From NCBI GenBank assembly GCA_023627715.1, contig JAMAHW010000045.1, positions 231,435 to 295,434 on the forward strand: a stretch of 64,000 nt of DNA. The letters are read 5' to 3'. The notes under the pieces were generated by a model, which worked only from the letters and a program-made list of their open reading frames with translations, did not search any database and was not told the origin of the DNA. The position numbers and the translations under genes were made by a program. Below, one piece after another: positions 12,625 to 24,200 of the stretch (the stretch's first letter is position 1; the number at the start of each line of letters is the position of its first letter). Origin of the DNA: Periconia sp. R9002 (taxonomy: Eukaryota; Ascomycota; Dothideomycetes; Pleosporales; Periconiaceae).

Positions 12625-13861
12625 AATTTGTTGAATCTCTTTTGTATAGTCGGGGGGGGGGGGTGTCCTATGTATGGATAGTATTTCCGCTTTTTTTGAG
12701 ATGAGGCGAAAAAATTGGATAATCGTAATCATTGAACCCTCATGCAGAAAAAAACTGCCCCCCTTAGTGATTGGAACAAAAAGAAAACTACTCTCTACGT
12801 CCGTTCGTTCCGAGTAACGCATACACTTTTCACCTAGATCTCTCTCTCTTTCGTCATCCGTCCTCCCACCTTCCTGTGACGCTTTCTACCTCAGATTATG
12901 TGTACGTAACGTACTCGCTGTCCCGTCTGTCTCTAAAATAAAAAAAAATGAAATCGTTTGTAAAGAAAGAGGTAACAGCGAGGTCACAAGTATCTGGGTA
13001 TGATAATAATAATATAAGAATAAGAGGAAAAAATGAAGAAGGATCAATACGTGTAGTGAGAACGATTTTGGGGGAGTGTAAATAAGAATAACGGGTTTTG
13101 TCGTTGGAGAAGAGGTGGATGGGAGGTGGGTTGGATGTAGGTGTTAGAGGAAACTGGTTATTAGAGCATGAGAGTTGAAGGAGAAGTTGATTGATTGAGT
13201 GATGGAGCAGTACTATGAGAGATGTGATATATAGGTAAGGTACATGTATACAGAGCGGCGCGTGACTTGGTCACGGCGATACATTCACTCAAACAGCAGT
13301 GGGTGGGTGGGTGGGCGTGAGGCTACGAAGATGGTGGGGGGCTTGAGGGAGATTGAAGGAGAGTGAGGGAGAAATGAATCAATGAGCATTGTAAATCACG
13401 TGCGCAAATAATTGCCTGTGAGGCCGTCCTGGCCGAGGACGTTACCAAGTGCCCCCCCCCTCCTACTTGTGTCGGTTACCTAGGGTAGCAGTACTCTGTG
13501 ATGATCAACTCAAAATTCAATTAATCAAGCTATATACTTTGCGATGGCTAGAAAATTATTTTCTATTGATATCAATACTTAATGAATGGCGTAAAGAACG
13601 CATCAGGATCCTGTGAGGTAAAAGAATGGCATGCATGTATTGTCGCCTTTCTGCGTCATCGTGTTTGGAGGATGGGGAGGGATGAAGGTGGCGTTGAGGT
13701 AGGGAGCTTGGTTAAAGGGTTTGCTCCGTCTTTGCCATCCTCCTTGTTCGCAATGATGAACGCTGTCAGTAGCCCGTTCAACTCGTCCAAAATGAAACCC
13801 TCTTACCCTCTCTCTCACATCGACATCCCTTGTTCAAATCAGGAGGCTCAGCTTCAGCAAC
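12625..13861. other. intergenic spacer between convergent P450 and NRPS genes
   Basis: This stretch holds the 3' flanks of two genes that point at each other. It starts with a 12-base G run and contains a G/T-rich, C-poor block from about 13060 to 13380 with GTGGG repeats. No open frame here resembles a protein. Confidence 0.6.
12652..12663 (+). repeat. homopolymer G12
   Basis: Twelve consecutive G bases lie just behind the P450 stop codon. The exact length is error-prone in sequencing. Confidence 0.8.
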
Positions 13862-16800
13862 TTAACCCCCCAACCCATCCCTCAAAGAACCCAACTTAGC
13901 ATCCGGCTGCTTGACCAAAAAGTCGATCATCTTTCCCAGCATCCCCGCGACCACCTCCATTTGATCACTATCCAATCGCCGAGTGCGAAATGTCAAATCA
14001 ATCTCCAACTCTTCACGTCCACCCTGCATCGCTACGACCAAAATATCAAACTATTTCAAAGAAGCCAGTCAGTTTTCTTGGCATGTGCTTATACCTAAAC
14101 AATCGATATCCACGTACCTTGGTCGGCCGGAGCCCGGCTCGATATTCAAATGAGATAGCCTGGTCAGCTACTCGATTTGCACCAACCTTTCGGACGATGG
14201 AGAGCGCCGTGTTGAACAAGCCTGATCCTCCCAGCCCTAGGGCATCACCCAACGTCTCCACGGGGAAAAACTGGTGCGGCATGCTACTGAGATTGCCATT
14301 CTGTACCAACGCCAGCGCCCGCATGACCGTCTGATCCTTGTCCACGCGCAACCGAGACACGTACATGGTAAGCAGAGGTCCGACCACCTTGTCGGCGTCG
14401 TTGATGGGTAGGTCTCTTCCTGACGAATAAGCGCCAAAACAGGTCGCCCACGAGCCCGTGTACAAGCTCAAGACGAGATGCCACGCCGTTTGGATGATCA
14501 CTGGGACGCTTACATCGTATCGCCTGGAGAAAGTGCTTACGGTGCCGGAATCCAGACCTTTGACACGTATGCTGATTTCTCGAACGGCCGCATCATTATT
14601 GGCATGATGGGTCAGTGAAGGAAAGTGACACGGTCCGATGCCTTGCATGGATCTGAGCCAGTACTGTTTCGATTCATCTTGAGATTGCGCTGCCAGATAC
14701 GACACGAAACTTTTGAATGGAGGACAGTTGTTGGGTCCTGCTTTGCCGCTATAGACGGCTTGCAAATGTCGGATAACGACGTCCAGGCTTTGTGCATCGA
14801 AAATGGCGTGGTGCAAGTCGAAGGATATGTAGAAGCGTTTGTTTTGCGATGTGCAGAGGGTTAGGTGGTGTTGGACACTGCCTGGTGTCGTTTGGGAGGA
14901 GGGATCGTGAGAAGAGCGGATGAGGTCTGGGTCGACTGTGGCTTGGTCTGTGGTGATAGTGGAGATGGAAGGCGGGGGGTTCTTCAGGATTACGTTTATG
15001 AAGCCTGTGTTGGTTGGGAGGAAGGTGGTTCGTAGGGATGGGTGTTGCTTGACGACTTCAGACCATGCGTGACGAAGGCGAGTGCACACTTCTGCGGGTG
15101 CGTCGAGGGTCGAGGTTACCTCGAAGATGGAAGTCACCCAGTTTGCTCCTGGGTCGTGGATTTGCGCTGTGAGGAAATCTCGTTGCATCGGGGAGCATGG
15201 GAAGATATCCTCTACTTCGTTGGGTTGAATCCCCGCATCCCGCAACGTCTGTTTCTGAAACCGATCGAGAGCAGCGTAGGAATCGAAAACTTGTGGGAAG
15301 TCATGTAGGGTCCACTCGGGTTGTCGGTCACACAGCAGTGCAGGCATTTCCTCCAACGTCGATTTGAACTTCAAAACCCACGTTCGGATGCGTTCGTCAT
15401 AGTGCGTGCCTGTGCAGTATTCAAATTGCACATCTGTGCGGCTATCTAGGACTTGAATCGTGACTTCGAACATGGAGAAGAGCGTCGCATTGATAGAAGA
15501 CGCTGGAATACTTTCCTTGGGGACCTTTGCAATCTTGAACAGCGAGTCGTCTCGCTCCAACTGTTGATATTGGCCCGAGTAGTTGAAAGTGAGTTCTACA
15601 GGAAACAGGGATCCGAATTGTTCTGCGCTATGCTCATCTGAGAGACGCGATGAGAAGTAGGATTGGTTGTCGTCCTCCACAGATCGGAGAAGATCTTTGG
15701 TTTCGCGGATGAAGTCAAGGATGGTGGAGGCGGAATTGACGCTCTTCAATTGGATGGGATGCATGCTTGTGAACCAACCGATGGTACGAGATAGGTCCGT
15801 ATTGTTCCCCCATGTCTCGCGGCCGTGTGTTTCGTTGAATAGGACGGGAGGGTTTCGCTCTTGAAACACGGCAGCGAAAGAGAAGAGCAACGCGGCAATC
15901 ATGAGCTCCTGCGAATGAGTCTGGAAAACCTCGTTACTCTGTTTGAAAAGTGCCGCGGTAGTTACTTCATCGACCTCGAAATTTTCTACCCTCGTTGGTT
16001 TCAGGCCAGGCAGTACACCCCAGTAGTCCAATCGCGCTCTGATTGCATCGTCGTGCACTAGTGTCTTGGAATGTGGTCCCTTCAACGTATGCTCTTTTTG
16101 CAAATTAATCCAAGTGGGAAAGTCAATGGCAGGTGGCGCGGGGAGTTTGCGTCCAAGAAGCAGGATTTCCAGTTCTTCAAGGAGGACTCGCCACGAAATC
16201 AGGTCGACGACCAAATGGTGAATTGTCATGAATAGGGAACAACGCCCGTCCTTGCGGAACACCATAGCTCCTAGCAGTGGACCATCGGTGATGTTTAAGC
16301 ACTCACGACTGTTCCGTATTGACTGAGTCATTTGGAGTTCATCATATTCTTCCAAAAGATGTATGGATAACGATGACTCCACTTGATCTGATATGCATTG
16401 GTGCCACTTCCCATTTGTTCCTTTCTGGAATCGGGCCTTGAGCATGGGATGTCGGCGAACAAGGGCTACTAAGGCTTCTTTGAGCGGTTGTAACTCGACA
16501 CTGGTGCTAAGGTGGAGAAGAAACGATAGGTCAAACGTGCATCGCCCAGTACCCTCGAGCTGGAGGTACAATTGCTGCATAGGTCCCAACGCAAAAGCCT
16601 CGTTAATCCTGCTCTGATGAACAGTCGCTGTACGGGATGTAGCGGATCGTTTGGTAAACCTAGCGATTTTGGAAATGGTTTTCTCCTTGAGGATATCGCG
16701 GGTGGAAACGGTGAGTTGGAGAGACCGAGCGCTTGATGATACTTGCATGGCCGTGATGGAGTCACCTCCGAGTTTGAAAAAGCTGTCATCCAATCCGATG

Positions 16801-19800
16801 GTCTCCGCCTCGACGTCTAGTACCTGGGCCCATATTGATTGTAGAGATTTTTTTATTTCCGTGTGCGAGGCTTGATCCTTTGCAGGTTTTGTTGCTTGCT
16901 CGTCGTCCGGCTGCTGGGTATAGAAAGAGGAAGCGATTTCTTGCAGCCGCCTCCGATCCACTTTCGCAGATACTGTCATAGGAATCTTTGGAAGTTCAAG
17001 GAACAAAGTGGGTACCATGTAAATGGGAAGTCGTTCGGCAACCTGCTCCAGAATTTCCGGTGCAACCTGCATTAACGTCGCTTTGTCGGACTCTTGCGCA
17101 CCTGGATTCGCTACAAAAGCGCAAAGTTCGGTCCCTGGTTGGCCAACGCGAGGCGCAATGACTTCGGCCACTACTTCTGCAGCGGTTGGAATACATTCAG
17201 ATATGTGGTATTCAATGTCGCCAAACTCAACGCGCTGGCCGCGTATCTTCACCTGCCTGTCTTTTCGACCTACGAAGACCAAACTACCCCCTTCGCTGTA
17301 TTTGACTAGATCCCCCGTCTTATACAAACGGCCTCGGCGGCCTGGTGCATTTCGAGAGCCTCTGATTAGCCATGCAGGATCCTCAATGATGGCTTTCGCG
17401 GTGGCGCTAGGGTTCTGCAAATATCCTCTCCCTACAAGAGGCCCTTCGAGCAACAGCTCGCCAATGTATCCAGGGGACAGGAGGTTGTCGTGGTTTTCCG
17501 GGTCCACAATCCAAGAATTCAACCCCACAGTTTTTCCAATATGGGGTGTTTCTTCGACCGTTGAGGTGACTTCGTAGATTGTGCTCGTTGGGGTGCACTC
17601 GCTCGGCCCGTACGTGTTTAGAACCTTCACTTTGCCCACCCAAGGCGCACTGTCTTTGTTGCGTAATTGCTCTCCTCCGAAAACGATTGTTTCTAGTGTT
17701 GGTACTTTTGAAGGGTCTAGCACCTTACCAACGGATGGCGTTAATTCAATCAAATTCGCTTTCAGCGATGAGATGCTGGAGACTAGCTGGTCCTTTCGAT
17801 CTTCGTCGCTGGGAACACAAAGACATCCACCTGTCGTAAGAGTGGCAAAAATATTTTCAATGCTGGTATCAAAAGCATACGATGCGAAGTCGTACACCCT
17901 GGAGCGCGGGTTGAAGCCTAGTTGCGCGCTTTGGTGATGCACAGCCGAAGCGAGATTTTGGTGGGTTATCATGACACCCTTGGGATTTCCGGTACTGCCT
18001 GAAGTGAAAGTAACGTATGCAAGGCTGGACGAAGACACGATTGGAAGTGATGTAGCAGCACCATGCTCGGCATACATGTTTGAATCGACGACAACGACTT
18101 TGCCGCACAAGTCACCTGCACGGTGTTGGTTAAGGCCGGAACTCATGATTAGGGGCGAGTTGACCTGTTGTGCAATATTGTGAAGACGTGTGTCTGGCAA
18201 CGATGGATCTAGTAATACGAAAGCGCCACCAGCCTTGAGTAGTCCGAAAATTGCAACCTGAGTCCACATGGACTTTTCGAATACCAACGGCACAAGCATT
18301 CCAGGCTTCACACCGGCATTGATCAAAACGTGAGCTAATCTTGTGGAGAGGCTTTTTAAAGCGCTGTAAGTCAGTTCACCATCCCATGCACAAATTGCAT
18401 TAGAATTGGGAAAGGCCAGTGCGCGATCTGAAAACACCTCATGGATGCAACGGTCCACTTTTGCTGGCACAACCGCATTCCATGACCAGATTTCCTCATT
18501 CTCCTCTGGTGTGAGCGTTCCGATATCCGACAATGTTGTCTTAGGCCCTGCCTGAACCAGCTCGTACAGCACAGATACCAGCTGTTCAATAATCTTCTGC
18601 ACCAACCATCTCTCAATAGCGTTGGGATCATAGGCAGCCACAATTTCTATCCCTTTCGAATCCTTGTTGAAATCCAGCGCCAAATTATAAGTATTGATGC
18701 TCTTCAACGAGATCGGGAAGTGGAATTCTCCCAATTCTCCATTCTCAATCTTCTCGACGTCTTTTGAATGAACCACAAGCTGGGTCTGGAACGTACAAGC
18801 GTGACGGGCTGCTGGACTAACTTTTGCGATTCGTTGCAACCCCGTCTGCTCGAACGGGATCATATCCGTTGCTTGCTGCTGCATGGCTTCAAGGAATTCA
18901 ACTACTTTCTGATCAGAGTTGATGAGCACTCTCACTGGTACCGTGGCAATCGCCGGACTAAGCATGCTGTCGATATCTGCGACGGGAGCATTGCGCCCTG
19001 TGACTGTGACACCAAATACGACGTCGGCAGAGTTGGTGTAGCGACTCGCGATGATTGCCCAGGCGGCACGAATCAAATTTGACGTTGTTGCGTAAGGAGA
19101 TGAGCTAGTGAAAGGGGTATAACGCTTCTCGACTTCCAAATCCGTACTGTCATTCTGCCTTCCAGCTGGCAGCGATGGGAATGAGACAGCTTCACAGTCC
19201 GCCAACGCATTCTGCCAGTATTTCGCAGCTGCTTCTTGGTCCTGAGCACTGAGATACTGAACGAAACGATTGGGGTTGGACTGTTTCGGTAGTGACTCTC
19301 CACTGTATGCAGCCGCTACAGCAGCTAGGATTCGAGGCAATGACCATCCGTCGTGTATGGCATGATGAATAGTCCATACGAACCAGCTCTTATTCTCCCT
19401 TTTATTCGTAACCATCGCATAACGCACGAGTGGATTACCAAGGTCCATTGGATTCGAGCTGTCTTCTTCCAAGTATTTGTCCAGGTCTTCGTGTTCTTTC
19501 CAATGTACCTTTTCTGATAGTACCACTTGCAACAATCCTGCCTCTTTGCTATAGACGATTCTTGTTCTTATACCTGCAGTTGTCTCGGCAACCTTTTCCC
19601 AGGCAGCTCTGAGTCGGTCTTTCTGAATTCCAGGTTGTATCTCAAGAACACTTCGTAGTACGTAAGACCCTGGCCATTGATAGGTTAACCCCATAAGACC
19701 TTCTTGTAGTGGCGAGCACGGGTAGATATCCTCCACAGCACTTGTGGCTACGTCGCAAGCCTGAGCGACCTCAGCACGAACCCGCACAGCGTCCGCATCA

Positions 19801-22800
19801 CGCGGTACAAGAGAAAAAGGCGGGATGTCTTTGACTTCTGCATTAGAAACATCGACTCTATTAGCCATATCAGAAAATACAGGGTTTTGAAATACGTCAG
19901 CAACAGCGAAGCTAATTCCTTTCTTTTGGGCTGCTGCAACCAATCTCATGGCCGTGATAGAATCACCCCCAAGCCTGAAAAAGCTGTCGTCTGGGCGTAT
20001 ACTTCGAGATGGGACTTGGAGAACCTCAGACCACAACTGTAGCATATTTGCTTCTGTTTCATGCAAGGGTTTCCAAGTTGGTTTATGACTAGTTCTCGGT
20101 GTTTGTTTTCTCCGTGTCAGGGTCTTCCGGTCGACTTCTCCTTTGTCATTGATCGGGAAGTTCTCAAGGATCTCGAGAGACGCTGGAATCATGTATTCGG
20201 GAAGTTGACTGCGCATGAGATTCTCAACTTGTTTCTTTATCCTGCGCAAAGTCGTTTTCTGTAGTGGTTGGCTGCTCAAACTTTGCCATGGCCTGTTCTC
20301 ATAGTCGGTCGGGAAACGGAACATGCATCTACTCGAGGTGTTCTGGGGCCGGATTTTGTGAAAGATGGCATCGATCCCACCTTTTTGAGAAAATTGTCGG
20401 TTCCAGCTGAGCTCCACACGGCAGCCTAGCTTTCCGGCGATTTCTGACAAATCCACGGGGGACAGGGCGACGGCACTATCAGCTTTTTGGCGAACAGATG
20501 ATATCCAGTCTTGCTGGTGATGATTTCCACTCTCAAGCGCTGCTAGAAGAGTTCTACTGAAGATTGTTTTGCTGTAGGGGATGTTTCCAATGGCTACAGG
20601 TCCCGTTCCTACGGATCCTTCCAGTTTCTGGAGCAAAGAATCATAATCCAGGCCCTCCTTCTCAAAATTGACCCATTTGTCCGTCTGGACGGCAAAGACC
20701 TCCAGTTCTTTTCCACTTGAACACCTGGTATGAATAACGACACCATAGCGATAGCAGCTGAGTTCGTTCGTGAACTTCATTCTCTTCGGTAAGATCTCGA
20801 CATGTTGGATTTGGTCAGGGAATCGATCTGGAAGAGCAGCGAAGAAACCTGGATCGACCAGCAACTCTCGTTCGGCCGAATCCATTTCATCTACTGCCTC
20901 TCGAAGATTTTCGGCAGTTACGCTTTCACCGGCTAGTCGCAGTGCTCTCATTGCTAAGAATTCCCGGTGAAGCGCATACGAACGTATGTCGCCGAAGAAT
21001 ATAGTCTCGATGCTTCCAATAGCAAGAAGCTTCTGCAAAACCTGCACGGTATACTCCAAGCTAGGAAAGTATTGGGCCACGGAGTTGATAACTGCTAGGT
21101 TTGGAGATCCGATCTGTTCAATACGGTCCAGATCCATTGCCGTAGCTTTGTACATGCGCACCTTGTTTGCCAAGGAAGGAATGGAACGTGCTCTCTTGGA
21201 GACAAATTCGACGGCAGACTGTGAAGGATCGCACCCAACGTAGCTCGTTAATCCAGCCTTCAAATTAAATAGTATCATGCCGGATCCTGAGCCAAGCTCG
21301 AGTACTTTCCTGGGTGGACAGCCGTTATGGAGTGTGTCAAGTGTGTCGTCAAGCCATTCGTTCATCTCCTCTTTGTCAATCTCGCTGTCGTCATACATGG
21401 AATTCCATCCCACGAAGTCTCTTCCGGTGTCTTTGGCTTGGATGTGATCTAACGTCTCATATGTTTCGTGCTCAAAGTGACCTTCCCATGCACTCACGTA
21501 CTGCGACTGGCCTTTGCTGCTGTTCGGGTTGTCTGCAATTTGAACTTCATTGTGAATTGTAATGTAGCCTGTGAGTGTCGTTTCTCCATCTTGATTTCTT
21601 TGTTTCACTATGGCAACGTCGCGAACAGACTTATGACTGGAGATCACTGCTTCTACTTCAGTCACTTCCACAGGGTGGCCTCCTATTATCACCGGTCCGT
21701 CCATCCACTCGTCATCCACTGCTTGGTTACGAACGTTACGTAGTAGCTCGATGAGTTCCTCTGTGGTGAATGAAGAACCTATCTGACGCAATTCTTTGCG
21801 GTTAACTTTACCGCTCGCTGTAGTAGGTAGAAGACAGACGGAGAAGTAGACACTCGGCATCATGTAGACGGGTAAGTGCTCCGCAAGATGATCTTGGACG
21901 TCTTTGGAAATGGATAAAACATGAGGTCTGCACTCTTCTGCTTCTTCCTGGGTGGACTGGTCCTTCATGAGAATGAACGCTGCCAACATCGGTTTCGAGC
22001 CTGCACCTTGAGGCTCAATAATCTCGGCAACTGTATCAATTGCGCCTGTAAAATGATGTTGTACCCAATACTCAACCTCATTCAACTCCACTCGTTGGCC
22101 GCGTATTTTGACCTGCGTATCTTTCCGTCCAAAATAGTATATACTGCCGTCTTCCTCCTGTCGAACGAGATCTCCCGTTTTATAGAGCCTGGCCTGCCGC
22201 CCCGCTGCGAATGAAGTTCCGCGAAGCAACCACTGAGGCGCATCGATGAAAGCATTGGCTGTCTTGCTTGGATCGTGGAGGTAGCCAGGGCTCACCATGG
22301 GGCTCTCAACAAGGAGTTCACCTATACAACCTGGTGGAAGCAATCGATTGGGGTTCTCAGGATCAACAACCCATGTTGCTGAAGCAAAAGCATTTCCGAT
22401 ACTTTGGATCCTTTGCGCGCTGTATGGTGAATAGTTGATAGTCACAGCAGTCGTGCATTCACTACTTCCGTACGCAATAAATACCTTACAATGGCCATCC
22501 CAACGTTTCACGTCTTTGGAGCGCACTGTTTCGCCCACAAGAATAAGGACCTCAAGCCCCCTCATCATCTCTTGAGACAATATAGCTGCAACTGAGGGTG
22601 TCAAGATGATGGTGTTTGCACCCCGCGACACGAAACTTGACTCCAAACGCGCCTTTCGCTCTGCTTCACTCGGTATGCATAGACATCCACCCACGGCTAA
22701 CGACATGAATATGTTCGAAATTGATATGGTGAAGCTGTAAGATGCAAAGTCGTACACCCGCGAACGCGATGTGCATTTGTAGATTGGTTTTCCTGGGCGA

Positions 22801-24200
22801 AGGAAAGACGAAGCCACGTTACCATGCGTTATGACGACGCCTTTCTGCATGCCGGTGCTTCCCGAGGTAAAAACTACAAAAGCAGTTGAGTCTTGACTTA
22901 AGCTTCTAGCTATTTTCAATTTCTTCCCTTGAACACCATGACCGTTGGAGGCTTGTCGGTCCACAACGAAGACGTCTTCTGCAAGTGATAAGGCTCGTTC
23001 TTTGTTTTCAGCTGAGGAAAGTATAAAACTCGCTCCAACCTGATGCATGATATTGCGCAGTCGCTGCAGAGGCAGCGCGGGATCAAGCAGAACAAATGCA
23101 CCACCGGATTTCAGAGTAGCCAACATTGCGACTGCCGTCCACATGGACTTATTGAAATACAACGGAAGCAAGACGCCTGGGGCAACGCCCCTTTCCGTAA
23201 GCTGGTTGGCTATTTGAGTCGCAATTGTGTCAAGCTCGGAATAACTCAGACTTCCGTCCCACGCGTCGATTGCGGGGGCGGAAGGCTGCGATACAGCTAG
23301 TTGTTCGAAGACCTCATGAATGTAAAGTCCTACTGATTCGGGCGGGGGTATATTGTGGCGCCAAATTTTTTCGAGATCATGATGAGACAGCATGGTGACG
23401 TCTGCAACTGTGGCCTTTGGAGCGAGGTCGTGGAATTGAAGGGCTACGAAGCTGAGGCGCTCGAGGAGATTTTTCGTTTCTTCGCTTGGCATGATGCGGG
23501 CGTCGAATGATGCCGTGACAGTGACAGTGGACTCATTCGGCTGGATCTCGATAACCAAGGCGTACTCCCTGGGTACCGCGTCAGAGACAATCGTGTGGTG
23601 ATGTTTAGGATGAACAATGAACAACGTCTGGAACATGGACGCGTATTCAGAGTCAGAGTTGCGCATCACCTCACTCATTTCAACTCCAGCAAGGCTCCCT
23701 TTCGACGCGTCACGGTTGACGCGCTCCAAAAACTGCAGAACTTCCTGCTGATCCGGTAGATTCACTCGCAGCGGGAGCGTGTGCGCGTTTGACTTCCCTG
23801 TGCCGTAGTTTTCAGCTGCCTTCAGCGCGAACGTGACCTCCTTAGCGTGCGTGATCTGCCCAACAATAAGGCTCCATGCTGCGAGGAGGAGGGATGTTGG
23901 TGGAATGTCCGCGGATGAACTTGGCGATAGCGGGAGGGGGAAAGTGTGTGTCAATGTACTTCCTAGTTTAGGAGTTGAGATCGTGGAAGGAGTACCGGGG
24001 AAGGGTGAGCTTTCGAGAGATGAGAGGACAGCCTTCCAATATTCAGTAGAAGTTCATTTGGCTACCGAGAAACTCGTGGAGTGCCTTACCTCTGCGGAAT
24101 CTTTGTCCCGCATCATAGTTTCCGTAGTATTTACATGATTTTTCGTTGTCTCTTCTTTGACTAGATATCGATCAAGGTGAACCTTGTTTGACGTTGCCAT
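13862..24200 (-). CDS. two-module non-ribosomal peptide synthetase: Cpartial-A-(A'C+MT)-T-C-A-T-E-CT
   Basis: The predicted 3404-residue multifunctional enzyme assembles a short peptide on two carrier domains. Exons are 24200-24090, 24032-14118 and 14050-13862; introns are 57 nt (GTAAGG) and 67 nt (GTACGT), both phase 0. Approximate residues are as follows. A truncated condensation C-lobe (38-230) has no HHxxxDG. A1 (about 260-790) has FTSGSTG near 428 and GKVNRK near 779. A second adenylation C-subdomain (from 828) is interrupted by a methyltransferase (LELGSGSGM near 952, NSVAQYFPS) and ends in GEVDRK near 1336. T1 has LGGDS near 1393. The condensation domain has HHAIHDG near 1597. A2 has FTSGSTG near 2054 and FDTSI near 2094. 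T2 has LGGDS near 2460. The epimerase has HHLVVDLISW near 2644 and GRETW...SRTIGWFT. The terminal condensation-like domain has HHAIFDA near 3115. A2 has the amine-binding Asp, while A1 has Thr in that place. The epimerase implies a D-residue from module 2. There is no thioesterase or reductase, so the last domain probably releases or cyclises. The product is unknown. Confidence 0.93.

Noticed and set aside
13862..24200. Siderophore synthetase of the SidC/NPS2 type or tentoxin-type four-module enzyme
   Set aside because: Only two adenylation domains and two carriers are present, with a different domain order.
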